Shown here: in pieces, positions 13,975 through 23,199 of the stretch
Position numbering within the stretch: position 1 is the stretch's first letter
Layout: every line of letters starts with the position of its first letter
Origin: Flavobacteriales bacterium BRH_c54
Lineage (GTDB): Bacteria > Bacteroidota > Bacteroidia > Flavobacteriales_E > Vicingaceae
NCBI GenBank assembly: GCA_000961845.1
Contig: LADZ01000013.1
Span: 1 to 51,065 of the forward strand
Direction of reading: 5' to 3'
DNA: 51,065 nt
The notes under the pieces: model-generated
Database searches by the model: none
What the model was told of the DNA's origin: nothing
Seen by the model: only the letters and a program-made list of their open reading frames with translations
Made by a program: the position numbers and the translations under genes

Positions 13975-15717
13975 ATGTCATTAAACACATTCATAAAACT
14001 TTTTATTCCATTATTATTTTTGGTCGCTTGTAGTTCTCAAAAAGATACAGTAAGCTCTAAGCAAAAAATTAAAGAAGCTACTGTACTTAATGAAAAACAA
14101 AAGCTAGAGTTAGATTTTTTATTCCATGAAGCTAATAAACAAAGACTGTTAGGTAATTACGAGCAAGCGTTGGTAATTTATTCTAAATGTGTTAAAATAA
14201 ATCCTAACCAACCATTTTTTCATTATGAATTAGCCAATTTGTATAATATGGCTAATCAGCAGCAAATTGCACTCCAATATGCAGAAAAAGCTGTTCAATT
14301 AGATCCTAACAATAAATGGTACAGGTTGCAATATGCCCAATCTTTGCAAGAAAGTGGAGATACAGAAAGTGCAATAAAACAGTACGAAAAGTTGATAGAA
14401 TTAGAGCCAGAGAATGTTGATTTATATTTTGACTTGGCAAGAATGCAATTATATTCAGAAAAGTATAAAGACGCCTTGATAAATTTAGATGAAATCGAAA
14501 AACGTATAGGAATAAGTGAAGAAATTGTAAGACAAAAAGAAAAAATATACATTAAGTTAAATGATATTGAAAGTGCGGCTGCTGAGGTTCAAAAATTAAT
14601 TAATGCATATCCTGATGAAATTCATTACAAAGGATTATTAGCAGATTTATACCTGGCAAACGAAATGCCCGAAAAAGCATTTGAAATTTACCAACAAATT
14701 TTAGAAAAAGACCCTCAAAATCCTTATGCACATTTGTCTTTATACGATTATTATAAAGCAAAAAATGAAAATGAAAAAGCATTGGAAGAAGCAAAATTGG
14801 CTTTTCAAAGTCCAGATTTAGATATAGATACTAAAGTGCAAATTTTACTTTCTTATTATTCTTTATCTGATAAGAGTGTAACTCTAAAAAAAGAAGCTTT
14901 TGAGTTGAATAAAATTCTTATAAAAACACATCCGGAAGAAGCAAAAGCTTATACCATTTATGCTGATTTTTTATTAAGAGAAAATAAATTAGAAGGAGCT
15001 AAAGAAAATTATTTAAAAGCCATTGAGTTTGACAACTCTCGTTATCCAATTTGGAATCAATTGTTGTTTTTAGAATCGGAACTTAACGATAAGGAAGGGT
15101 TAGAGAGAGATAGCAAGAGAGCAACAGAATTATTTCCAAACCAACCAATACCTTACCTTTTTTATGGGGTCGTACAGTTAGAAAATAAAAACTATAAAGA
15201 GGCTACTGAATATTTAGAAATAGGAAAAGACTACGTAATTGATAATCCACCACTTAAAACTCAGTTTTATGCTACCTTAGGTGATGCTTATAACAGCATG
15301 AAATTATATGATAAATCTGATGCGGCATACGAAAAAGCATTGGAAATTGATAGTAAAAATATACATGTATTAAATAATTACAGTTACTTTTTATCACTTA
15401 GAGAAGAAAAATTGGAACGCGCAGAAAAATTATCAGCTCTTTGTAATGAATTAGAACCTAACCAGCCTAATTATTTAGATACGTATGCTTGGATTTTGTA
15501 TAAACAAGGCAAATATGTACAAGCAAAAGAGTGGTTAGAAAAAGCGGTGAGTGTTGGTGGTGATAAAAATGCTGTAATATTAGAACATTTAGGAGATGTT
15601 TTGTATCAACTCAATCAGCCCAAAGAAGCATTAAAATATTGGAAAAAAGCTAAAGAATCAGGCGAAGGTTCTGAGTGGTTGGATAAAAAAATAGCTGAAG
15701 GTAAATTGTATGAATAG
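13975..15717 (+). CDS. TPR-repeat lipoprotein
   Basis: 580 residues. A lipoprotein signal peptide (FLVACSSQ, lipid Cys 19) leads into tetratricopeptide repeats across nearly the whole chain, from about residue 50 to 575. Clear repeats include ANLYNMANQQQIALQYAEKA, FDLARMQLYSEKYKDAL and AWILYKQGKYVQAKEWLEKA. TPRs build a superhelical scaffold, so it likely assembles envelope partners in the periplasm. The stop overlaps the next lipoprotein gene by 8 nt, and an EnvC-like LytM gene follows. This order (TPR, DUF4292, LytM) recurs in Bacteroidota and suggests an envelope-assembly role. No enzymatic domain is seen. Confidence 0.9.
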   Translation: MSLNTFIKLFIPLLFLVACSSQKDTVSSKQKIKEATVLNEKQKLELDFLFHEANKQRLLGNYEQALVIYSKCVKINPNQPFFHYELANLYNMANQQQIALQYAEKAVQLDPNNKWYRLQYAQSLQESGDTESAIKQYEKLIELEPENVDLYFDLARMQLYSEKYKDALINLDEIEKRIGISEEIVRQKEKIYIKLNDIESAAAEVQKLINAYPDEIHYKGLLADLYLANEMPEKAFEIYQQILEKDPQNPYAHLSLYDYYKAKNENEKALEEAKLAFQSPDLDIDTKVQILLSYYSLSDKSVTLKKEAFELNKILIKTHPEEAKAYTIYADFLLRENKLEGAKENYLKAIEFDNSRYPIWNQLLFLESELNDKEGLERDSKRATELFPNQPIPYLFYGVVQLENKNYKEATEYLEIGKDYVIDNPPLKTQFYATLGDAYNSMKLYDKSDAAYEKALEIDSKNIHVLNNYSYFLSLREEKLERAEKLSALCNELEPNQPNYLDTYAWILYKQGKYVQAKEWLEKAVSVGGDKNAVILEHLGDVLYQLNQPKEALKYWKKAKESGEGSEWLDKKIAEGKLYE

Positions 15718-16549
15718 AAGTAACCGATTAGTATATATTTTTCTACTAGTTTTAATAAGTCTTTTTGCATGTAAATCAAGGCAAAAAACTGTTACTACCG
15801 ATTTTGGTAGAATAAAACATATTTCTGATAAAAATCTAATTGACAGCCTTGAAAAAAATGAATTTCAGTTTAATGTGCTTTCTGCAAAAGCTTCTATAAA
15901 GGTTATTGATGATAAAGAAACTTCTTTTAAAGCTCATATCAGAGTAAAAAAAGACAGTGCTATTTGGGTTTCTATTACACCATTATTAGGAATTGAAATG
16001 GCTAGAGTATTAATTACTAAAGATAGTGTAATGTTTTTAAATAGAATTGATAAACAATATTTTGTGGGTACTTTTGATTATATTAATAATAAATTTGGAA
16101 CTGATTTAGATTATCAAATGTTAGAAGCTGTGATTGTTGGGAATAGTATAGAGTTTGAGAAAGAAGAGAAAGACATTATTACGAATGTGGATAAGAAAAA
16201 ACATGCTTATTATATTAGTACCGAGAAGAAAAGAAAAGTGAGGAAAGACCTAAAGAAAGATAAAAATAAATTAAAAGAACTCACTCAAGCAATATGGTTA
16301 TCACCTGAAACCTTTAAAATTATTGAGTTAATATTATCAACTCCAAAGTCTGACCATTCTTTAGTGAGTAAGTATAGTGATTTTATGGAACTAGAAGATA
16401 ATTCATTTCCCCAGAAAATTGATGTAACTTTAATCTCAGAAAAAACAGTTAATATTTTAATTGATTACTCTAAGGTATCTATTGAAAAAGAAGACATTTC
16501 ATTTATATTTAAAATTCCAGCTAAATATGAGCCTGTTCAAACAAATTAA
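15710..16549 (+). CDS. DUF4292-type lipoprotein
   Basis: 279 residues. Lipoprotein signal with LFACKS (lipid Cys 21), then a LolA/LolB-like beta-rich domain typical of DUF4292: FNVLSAKASIKV, an AHIRVKKDSAIWVSITPLLG strand pair, and late strands with PQKIDVTLIS and ISFIFKIPAKYE. Such folds bind lipid or act as envelope chaperones; the specific role is unknown. The start overlaps the TPR gene by 8 nt and its end overlaps the next gene by 23 nt, so the three are translationally linked. A basic/lysine-rich insertion lies around residues 155-190. Confidence 0.8.
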   Translation: MNRSNRLVYIFLLVLISLFACKSRQKTVTTDFGRIKHISDKNLIDSLEKNEFQFNVLSAKASIKVIDDKETSFKAHIRVKKDSAIWVSITPLLGIEMARVLITKDSVMFLNRIDKQYFVGTFDYINNKFGTDLDYQMLEAVIVGNSIEFEKEEKDIITNVDKKKHAYYISTEKKRKVRKDLKKDKNKLKELTQAIWLSPETFKIIELILSTPKSDHSLVSKYSDFMELEDNSFPQKIDVTLISEKTVNILIDYSKVSIEKEDISFIFKIPAKYEPVQTN

Positions 16550-17762
16550 TTGTAGTTATCTTTTGCTTTTTTGCTTCGGACTGCTGATGTTTTCAACAAA
16601 TGGAATTGCTCAGTCTAAATCTGAATTAGAAAAAAGAAAAAAAGAACTGAATAAGGAAATATCTCTTATTAATGGAATGCTTAAAGAAACCGAAAAAAAC
16701 AAAGCACTTACTTACGATCAATTGCTTAAACTAAAAAGTAAAATTAATGCCCGAGCTAATTTAATTTCAACCATACATTCCGAAATAAAACTGATTAATA
16801 AAAAAATTGCAGATAATGAAGCTATTATTACTGCGATGGAAAAGGATTTGGTACAATTAAAACAAGAATATGCTAAAATGATTTATTATGCCTTTATTCA
16901 TAAGAGTCAGAAGGACAAAATTATGTTTGTGATGGCTGCCGAGAGTTTTAATCAGGCATACAAAAGATTAAAATACATTCAGCAATATACTACTTACAGG
17001 CAATCTCAAGCAGAACTGATAGTTAAAACACAACAAGATCTTCAGAAAAGAAACAATGATTTAAAAAATAGTAAACAAGAAAAAGCGGCACTACTTTCTT
17101 TAGAAGAACAAGAAAAAAGCAAATTAGCAGTAGAAAAAAATCAACAGGAAACAGTAATTTCTAAATTACAAGGTAAAGAACAAGATCTTAAAGACAAGTT
17201 AAGAAAAAAAGAAGAAGCTGCTGCGAAACTACAAAAAGCTATACAGCGAATTATTGAAGAAGAAATTCGTAAAGCAAAAGAAGCGGCTAAAAAAGCCGGA
17301 AATACCACCAAAGGTTTCCCAATGACTCCGGAAGCTCAGATGCTTTCTAACTCTTTTGAAGCTAATAAAGGTAAACTCCCTTGGCCAGTTATTGAAGGCG
17401 TTATTACCGCTAAATTTGGTCAGCACAATCACCCTGTATTACCTGGAATTGTGGTAAATAATAATGGTATTGATATTAGCACTAGTGGCGGAGCAAAAGC
17501 AAGAGCAATTTTTGATGGAGAAGTAAGTTCTGTGGCAATTATTCCCGGTGAAGGAAAAGTAGTGATGGTTAGACATGGAGAATATTTATCTGTTTATTCT
17601 TATATGAGTGATGTTTTTGTGCAAAAAGGAGATAAGATTTCTACTAAACAAGAACTTGGTATATTAATTAATGATACCGGAAATTCAGGAACATCTGTTC
17701 ATATTGAAATATGGAAAGGAATGACAAAACTAAATCCTGAATATTGGATTTATAGAAAATAA
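16527..17762 (+). CDS. EnvC-like LytM-domain protein (M23 family, degenerate active site)
   Basis: 411 residues from the ATG at 16527; a longer frame upstream lies wholly inside the previous gene and would bury the signal peptide. Signal peptide at 1-29 (ends NGIAQS), long charged coiled coil at about 32-250, then a LytM/M23 domain at about 285-410. The zinc ligands of active M23 enzymes look replaced: where HxGxDI is expected the sequence is NNNGIDIS, and the HxH pair is SVHIEI. This is the pattern of EnvC/NlpD proteins, which activate cell-wall amidases rather than cut peptidoglycan. It likely helps daughter-cell separation or wall remodelling with an amidase encoded elsewhere. Confidence 0.87.
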   Translation: MSLFKQINCSYLLLFCFGLLMFSTNGIAQSKSELEKRKKELNKEISLINGMLKETEKNKALTYDQLLKLKSKINARANLISTIHSEIKLINKKIADNEAIITAMEKDLVQLKQEYAKMIYYAFIHKSQKDKIMFVMAAESFNQAYKRLKYIQQYTTYRQSQAELIVKTQQDLQKRNNDLKNSKQEKAALLSLEEQEKSKLAVEKNQQETVISKLQGKEQDLKDKLRKKEEAAAKLQKAIQRIIEEEIRKAKEAAKKAGNTTKGFPMTPEAQMLSNSFEANKGKLPWPVIEGVITAKFGQHNHPVLPGIVVNNNGIDISTSGGAKARAIFDGEVSSVAIIPGEGKVVMVRHGEYLSVYSYMSDVFVQKGDKISTKQELGILINDTGNSGTSVHIEIWKGMTKLNPEYWIYRK

Positions 17763-17769
17763 AATACTT

Positions 17770-18747
17770 ATGAAGTTTTCAATTTCAGTTGTAATTCCTT
17801 CGGTAAAAAAACTAATAGATTATAAGGATTCATTAATAATTTTAGGCTCTTGCTTTGCCCAAAATATTGGAGAAAAACTTACTTCCAATAAATTTAATAC
17901 AGTTGTAAATCCATTCGGAATAATTTATAATCCTATTTCTATTGCTAATAATTTAACTCATATCTTAAATAAGAGCAACTTTAAAGATGAGGATTTACTT
18001 TTTTTCAATGATAAATGGTTGAGTTTACAACATCATGGTAGTTATTCCAATAGTAATAAGACTGAGTGTTTGCAAACCATTAATCAATCTATTAGTTCAT
18101 CAAATAAACAACTAAAGAAAGCGAGTTATTTGTTTGTTACTTTTGGCTCTGCTTGGGTGTATAAACACGAAAAGTATGGGGTGGTTGCTAATTGTCATAA
18201 AATTCCTGCTAAGCATTTTTCAAAAAGATTACTGAAAGTAGAAGAAATAGTTGCAGCTTATACCTCCCTTATTAAAAGTATTAAAGGTAGTAATGCGGAT
18301 ATTAATATTGTTTTTACTGTTAGCCCTGTTCGTCATGTTAAAGACGGTTTGTGGGAAAATAATTTAAGTAAGTCAGTTTTGCATTTAAGCATAAAAGAAC
18401 TCACCGAAAACTTTGATAATTGCTCTTATTTTCCGGCTTATGAAATTGTAATGGACGAATTGCGTGATTATCGTTTTTTTAAAGATGATTTAGTCCATCC
18501 AACAGATTTGGCAGTAAATTATGTTTGGGAAAAATTTTCAATGAGCTATTTCTCTAAAGAGACCATCGCTTTAATAGGAAACATTCAAAAAATTAAACAA
18601 GCAGCAACGCACAAGCCTTTTGATTTTGACAGTGAAAATCATCAGCAATTTATTAAAAATCAACTCGCTATAATACAAGGATTAACTACTGAATTTCCTC
18701 ACTTCAATTTTGAAGAAGAAAAACAGTTGTTGACAAAGAAAAAATGA
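17770..18747 (+). CDS. GSCFA-domain protein (SGNH-hydrolase-like)
   Basis: 325 residues. It carries the defining LGSCFAQNIGEKL near residue 30, with an FGIIYNPISIANNL block, and FTVSPVRHVKDG in the middle. Towards the C-terminus DLVHPTDLAVNYVW supplies a D-x-x-H pair as in SGNH esterases, with Ser from GSCFA as probable nucleophile. No signal peptide is evident, so it may be cytoplasmic. Substrate unknown; GSCFA proteins are often found beside cell-wall or LPS genes. It follows the EnvC-like gene by 7 nt and is probably the last gene of that operon. It meets bioA tail to tail with one base between. Confidence 0.85.
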   Translation: MKFSISVVIPSVKKLIDYKDSLIILGSCFAQNIGEKLTSNKFNTVVNPFGIIYNPISIANNLTHILNKSNFKDEDLLFFNDKWLSLQHHGSYSNSNKTECLQTINQSISSSNKQLKKASYLFVTFGSAWVYKHEKYGVVANCHKIPAKHFSKRLLKVEEIVAAYTSLIKSIKGSNADINIVFTVSPVRHVKDGLWENNLSKSVLHLSIKELTENFDNCSYFPAYEIVMDELRDYRFFKDDLVHPTDLAVNYVWEKFSMSYFSKETIALIGNIQKIKQAATHKPFDFDSENHQQFIKNQLAIIQGLTTEFPHFNFEEEKQLLTKKK

Positions 18748-18748
18748 A

Positions 18749-20014
18749 TTACTGATTCAAATAAGCTGTAATTCCTTGATAAATCGTATTTAATTCAGCA
18801 TCGGAAATACAATAAGGAGGAATAATGGTTATCACATTTCCGAGTGGTCTGAGAATGATTCCTTTCTTCAACAAAAATTGATATGCTTCTTTGCCTTTGG
18901 AGTTAAAATAATTACTCTCACCATCAGTTTGTAACTCAATAGCAGCAATAGTTCCAAAACATCGGGCATTTCTAACCTGTTTATGGTGTTGAATGCTTTG
19001 AATAAATGTTTTTTGTAATTGGCAAATGCGTTCAATTTTCTCAAAAGTATCTTCCGATTCAAATAAATCTAACGAAGCATTGGCAGCAGCACAAGCAAGT
19101 GGATTCCCTGTGTAAGAATGTCCGTGTAAAAAAGTATGCTTAGCATTATCTGAATAAAAAGCTTGGTAAATGGTGTCAGAAACTGCTGTAATTCCTAAGG
19201 GCATAAAACCGCCTGTAATTCCTTTGGACAAACAAAAAACATCAGGTTTATGCTGAAAATAATTAGAAGCAAACCATTTTCCTGTTCTTCCAAAACCTGT
19301 AAAAACTTCATCAGCAATAGTAATTACATGGTATTTTTTACACAACCCTATCATTTCTGATAAAATTTCTGGTGAATGCATTAACATTCCGGCTGCTCCT
19401 TGAATAATAGGTTCAAAAATAAAAGCAGCTATCTCATTGGTTTTTAAATAGTTTTCAAATTCATTTAAAACTGCTAATTTGTTTTTTTCTGTTGGAGGTT
19501 CAATAAAATCAACATGGAACAATAGTGTTTCAAAAGGTTCGTTAAAACCACCTCTGGCGGTTAAACTCATACTCCCGAAAGTATCACCATGGTAATCATG
19601 CTCTAAGGCAATAAAACGAGTACGTTTTTCGCCTTTGTTGAACCAATACTGAATAGCCATTTTCAGTGCGACCTCGTTGGCAGTTGAGCCATTATCTGAG
19701 AAAAATATTTTTTCAATGTTTGTTGGTAGTAAATGAATTAATCTTTCCGAAAGCTTTACTGCTTGAGGATGTGTAAATCCACCAAAAGCAACATGTTCTA
19801 ATTCTAGTGCTTGTTCGTAAATTTTTTGAGCAATATAAGGGTGTGCATGTCCATGAATATTTACCCACCAACTGGAAAATCCATCAATGTATTGCTTACC
19901 GGCTTCATCAAAAACAAAAGCTCCCTTGCCTTTCACAATAGGAATTACATCAGCATTTTTTTGCTGGTCGAATGGATGCCAAATGTATTGTTTGTCTTTT
20001 TGTTTCAGGTTCAT
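18749..20014 (-). CDS. bioA: Adenosylmethionine-8-amino-7-oxononanoate aminotransferase
   Basis: 421 residues, a class III PLP aminotransferase of normal BioA length. It moves an amino group from S-adenosylmethionine to KAPA, giving DAPA in biotin synthesis. Visible: IWHPFDQQK at the N-terminus (BioA type), GFSSWWVNIHGHAHP, the PLP lysine in CLSKGITGGFMPLG (about residue 265), FADEVFTGFGRTG-type aspartate region (ITIADEVFTGFGRTG), and HGHSYTGNPLACAAA. No other biotin genes are in the window. It lies downstream of the M13 peptidase gene with a terminator between them, so it should have its own start signal. Confidence 0.95.
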   Translation of the reverse strand: MNLKQKDKQYIWHPFDQQKNADVIPIVKGKGAFVFDEAGKQYIDGFSSWWVNIHGHAHPYIAQKIYEQALELEHVAFGGFTHPQAVKLSERLIHLLPTNIEKIFFSDNGSTANEVALKMAIQYWFNKGEKRTRFIALEHDYHGDTFGSMSLTARGGFNEPFETLLFHVDFIEPPTEKNKLAVLNEFENYLKTNEIAAFIFEPIIQGAAGMLMHSPEILSEMIGLCKKYHVITIADEVFTGFGRTGKWFASNYFQHKPDVFCLSKGITGGFMPLGITAVSDTIYQAFYSDNAKHTFLHGHSYTGNPLACAAANASLDLFESEDTFEKIERICQLQKTFIQSIQHHKQVRNARCFGTIAAIELQTDGESNYFNSKGKEAYQFLLKKGIILRPLGNVITIIPPYCISDAELNTIYQGITAYLNQ

Positions 20015-20040
20015 AGTGGCAAAGGTAAACAGTCAAAAAT

Positions 20041-20080
20041 AAAAAAGGTCGGAATGAGTCAATTTTATTCCGACCTTTTT
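20041..20080 (-). terminator. Terminator of the M13 peptidase gene
   Basis: Arms AAAAAGGTCGGAAT (ending at 20055) and ATTCCGACCTTTTT (20067-20080) pair perfectly around a short loop. On the minus strand it begins 18 nt after the peptidase stop and ends in a T tract, before bioA. The plus strand also ends in T, so it could work in both directions. Confidence 0.9.
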
Positions 20081-20098
20081 AAGTTTATAAAACCTCTT

Positions 20099-22153
20099 TT
20101 ACCAAATAGTAACTCTTAAACTATCGGCAGCAACCATTTCTCCTTCTTTGCAACCAAAAGCATTATGGAATTCATTCATATTAACCAATGGGCCATTAAT
20201 TCTATACCTTGTTGGAGAGTGATTATCTGTTTTCACTTGGTTGATAAGGAATTCATCTTTAGCATTAGTATGCCAAACCTGAGCCCAACCTAAAAAGAAA
20301 CGTTGGTTGTGGTCAAAACCATCAATTAGTTCCGGTTTTCCTTTCTTTTCCACAGCTTTTTGTAAACCGTAATACGCTAAGGTTAATCCGGCAATATCAG
20401 CAATGTTTTCACCAAGAGTAAGTTCTCCGTTTACTTTATTGCCTTCAGCCACTTCGTAGTTATTAAACTGGTTGACTAATCTTGCTGTACGTTCTCCAAA
20501 ATTTTTCAGATCTCCATCTGTCCACCAATTTTTCAGATTCCCATCACCATCAAATTGACTTCCTTTATCATCAAAGCCATGAGAAAATTCGTGACCGATA
20601 ACTGCTCCAATTCCACCATAATTAATAGCATCATCAGCTTCAGGGTTAAAAAATGGAGGTTGAAGAATAGCAGCAGGAAAAACAATTTCGTTCATAGTAG
20701 GATTGTAATAGGCGTTGATTCTTTGTGGGTTCATTCCCCATTCATCTTTGTCAATTGGTTTTCCTAATTTGTCAATGTTTTCTTTATAATTGTGGTAGTT
20801 CATGTTCATCACATTTTGAACTAAAGTAGTTGGTTTAATATTAACAGAGCTATAATCTTTCCACTTGTCAGGGTAACCAATTTTGTAATTGAATTTGCTT
20901 AGTTTTTCTAATGCTTTAGATTTTGTTTCATCGCTCATCCAGTCCAATTGTTGTACTCGTTCTTTAAAAACATCAGAAATATTATGAATCATATCCAATA
21001 CCATTTGTTTAGACTCTTCAGGAAAATGTTTTTCAACAAATAATTTTCCTAAAGGCTGACCAACATAATTGTTAGATTTCCCTAAAGCTCTTTTCCATTG
21101 TGGTTTCATTTGTTTAACACCTTTTAGTGTAGTGGAATAAAAATCAAAATCGGCTTGTTCAAAATCTATACTTAGGTGTCCGGAAAAATCATTAATAAAA
21201 TGATAAGCAACGTAGTCTTTCCAATCTGCTAAAGGAAATTTTTTGAAAGAATTGTTTAATGCTTTAAAGAAATCAGGTTGACGAACAACTAAAGTATCAA
21301 AATCTTTAAACTCTGCGGTAGTGAAGAAGTCTTGCCAATTAATAGCAGGCATTAATTTTTGCAAACCTGCTTTATCCATTTTATGATACGTTTTATGCGG
21401 ATCTCTTAAATCTACCCTATCCATAGAGTTGGATGCCAATTCTGTTTCAATTTTGATGATGTTTTTGGCTTTTTGAGCAGCTATTTCTTCCGAATTATCA
21501 GTAAGAACAAATAGTTTAGTGATAAATTTTTCATATTCGGCAAGTATGTTTTCGCCTCTTTCATCTTTAGGAAAATAATAACTTTTATCGGGTAGCCCAA
21601 GTCCTCCTTGAGACAAGTAAGTAATGTATCTGTCACTGTTCTTTGCGTCTATGTAAACATAAAATCCAAAAAATGCACCTGAACCAATTTTTTTATTTTC
21701 TACAGAAGTAGTTATTAAATCAGCTATAGTAGCAGCTTCGTTTATTTTATCTAAATGCGGTTTTATGGGTTCATAACCTAATTTATTAATAGTGGTAGAA
21801 TCTAATGCTGAGGTGTAAAAATCTCCAACTAACTGTAAGTTTGTTCCTTTTTTGCCTTTAGCACTTGAAGCTTCTTCCACTATGGTTTTAAGTTGCAATT
21901 CATTTTCATCATGCAACACATTAAAACTTCCCCAACGGCTTTCAGATTCAGGAACAGGATTGTTTTTTAGCCAATTACCAGCAGCAAATTGTTCAAAATC
22001 ATCACAAGCAGAATGAGAGGAATCTATTTGACTAATATCAAAAGCGGGTGTAATTTCTTTTTCTGGTTCTTGGTTTTTATTTTCTTGTGTTGAACATCCT
22101 ACAGCTACTAAAAGTAAGCTAGGAATAATAATAAGAGAGCTAGTTTTTATCAT
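20099..22153 (-). CDS. M13-family zinc metallopeptidase (neprilysin/PepO-like) lipoprotein
   Basis: 684 residues, the usual M13 length. Lipoprotein signal with VAVGCSTQ (lipid Cys 20), so it is anchored at the envelope. The alpha-helical N-terminal half is followed by the catalytic domain with VIGHEFSHGFDD (zinc HExxH near residue 520) and GENIADIAGL, which holds the third zinc ligand Glu and the Asp that orients it. INAYYNPTMNEIVFPAAILQ is the M13 substrate-binding stretch. It degrades short peptides. It is transcribed alone: a terminator follows, and a gene of opposite direction starts 165 nt upstream. Confidence 0.95.
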   Translation of the reverse strand: MIKTSSLIIIPSLLLVAVGCSTQENKNQEPEKEITPAFDISQIDSSHSACDDFEQFAAGNWLKNNPVPESESRWGSFNVLHDENELQLKTIVEEASSAKGKKGTNLQLVGDFYTSALDSTTINKLGYEPIKPHLDKINEAATIADLITTSVENKKIGSGAFFGFYVYIDAKNSDRYITYLSQGGLGLPDKSYYFPKDERGENILAEYEKFITKLFVLTDNSEEIAAQKAKNIIKIETELASNSMDRVDLRDPHKTYHKMDKAGLQKLMPAINWQDFFTTAEFKDFDTLVVRQPDFFKALNNSFKKFPLADWKDYVAYHFINDFSGHLSIDFEQADFDFYSTTLKGVKQMKPQWKRALGKSNNYVGQPLGKLFVEKHFPEESKQMVLDMIHNISDVFKERVQQLDWMSDETKSKALEKLSKFNYKIGYPDKWKDYSSVNIKPTTLVQNVMNMNYHNYKENIDKLGKPIDKDEWGMNPQRINAYYNPTMNEIVFPAAILQPPFFNPEADDAINYGGIGAVIGHEFSHGFDDKGSQFDGDGNLKNWWTDGDLKNFGERTARLVNQFNNYEVAEGNKVNGELTLGENIADIAGLTLAYYGLQKAVEKKGKPELIDGFDHNQRFFLGWAQVWHTNAKDEFLINQVKTDNHSPTRYRINGPLVNMNEFHNAFGCKEGEMVAADSLRVTIW

Positions 22154-22318
22154 AGTTTTAGTTGGTTAGTGATTTACAACGGGTTAAAGATAACAAAAAA
22201 ATAAATATAGTTTATTCATCTAGGAAGATTAAAAAAAATTAAAAATTTTATGGAATTTAGAAAGTAGTTGCATCTAAAGGGCAAACAAAACATAATATTC
22301 ACCTAAAACCTAGAAATT

Positions 22319-23107
22319 ATGAAAACTAGAAATTACAAAAACAATCATCTAAAAGCTAAAATGATGAATAGAAAATTAACCTTATTTAGAAATGCAACTA
22401 CAAAACTGATTGCTTTAGGTTTTTCAGTATTAATAATGTGTTCGGCAGCCTTTTCTCAGAATGGAGAAATAAAAGGAGTTGTAAAAGATAAAGTTACAGG
22501 AGAGCCAATTTTTAATGTTTCTGTGTATGTAGAAGTAGGAGGGACATTGAAAGGAGCGGTAACTGATTTTGATGGAAAATATACTATAAAACCTTTGAGT
22601 ACTGGAGTTTATACAGTAACAGCAAAATCTACTGGGTTTGGAACAATTGAAACAAAAGAGGTTAGGATTACTTCTGATAAAATTACTTATGTAGATATGG
22701 CTATGGAACAAACAGCAACAATGTTAGATCCGTTTGTAGTTACAGAAGTTATGCACGTAATACCGCTAATAAATAAAGATGAGCCACATGTGCAAGCGTT
22801 AACTATCGAAGAAATTAGTAACAGTCCAAATATTAAAGATCCTATTAAAATAGCCACCATGTTGCCAGGGGTTACATTAGCTAACAATGGTAAAGATGTT
22901 TATATAAGAGGAGCACGACCAACTTCTACTCAGTTTATTACAGATGGAATGAAATCAATAAATGGAGAGATAGGTATTCCCGGATTAGCTATTGGAGCAA
23001 TGAAAGTTTATACCGGAGGCGTTCCTGCAAAATACGGAGATGTTAATGGTGGAGTAATTGTAGTAGAAACTAAAAGTTATTTCGATTTAGCTCAGGAATT
23101 TAAGTAA
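22319..23107 (+). CDS. Plug-only TonB-receptor-like protein (no beta-barrel)
   Basis: 262 residues. The N-terminus is long before the hydrophobic signal core (KLIALGFSVLIMCSAAFSQ), so the real start may be Met15 or Met16. Then come a carboxypeptidase-regulatory-like domain (about 49-130: GVVKDKVTGEPIFNVSVYV) and a TonB plug domain (about 150-255: VYIRGARPTSTQFITDGM, KVYTGGVPAKYGDVNGGVI). The chain stops at the plug-barrel junction (ETKSYFDLAQEFK). A perfect 17-bp terminator follows at once and no barrel remnant lies downstream, so it looks like a complete gene and not a broken receptor. It precedes an ECF sigma/anti-sigma pair. A sensory or adaptor role is inference. Confidence 0.8.
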   Translation: MKTRNYKNNHLKAKMMNRKLTLFRNATTKLIALGFSVLIMCSAAFSQNGEIKGVVKDKVTGEPIFNVSVYVEVGGTLKGAVTDFDGKYTIKPLSTGVYTVTAKSTGFGTIETKEVRITSDKITYVDMAMEQTATMLDPFVVTEVMHVIPLINKDEPHVQALTIEEISNSPNIKDPIKIATMLPGVTLANNGKDVYIRGARPTSTQFITDGMKSINGEIGIPGLAIGAMKVYTGGVPAKYGDVNGGVIVVETKSYFDLAQEFK

Positions 23108-23113
23108 ATCCCT

Positions 23114-23158
23114 AAAAGTTCAAGGTTTAACTTTTACTATTAAACCTTGAACTTTTTT
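23114..23158 (+). terminator. Terminator behind the plug-only protein gene
   Basis: Perfect 17-bp stem AAAAGTTCAAGGTTTAA (23114-23130) and its complement (23140-23156) with a 9-nt loop, ending in a T-run, starting 7 nt after the stop codon. Its GTTCAAGGTTTAA core resembles other intergenic palindromes in the window. Confidence 0.9.
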
Positions 23159-23199
23159 AATACCTTTATCAATTCATTTTTAGTGACCAAACTTTATCA

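Noticed and set aside
16461-16526. Longer N-terminus for the EnvC-like protein
   Set aside because: Would lie wholly inside the DUF4292 gene and place 22 charged residues before the signal peptide.
22310-22335. Direct repeat CTAGAAATTA around the start of the plug-only protein gene
   Set aside because: Only two 10-bp copies 16 bp apart in AT-rich DNA; no clear operator or element.
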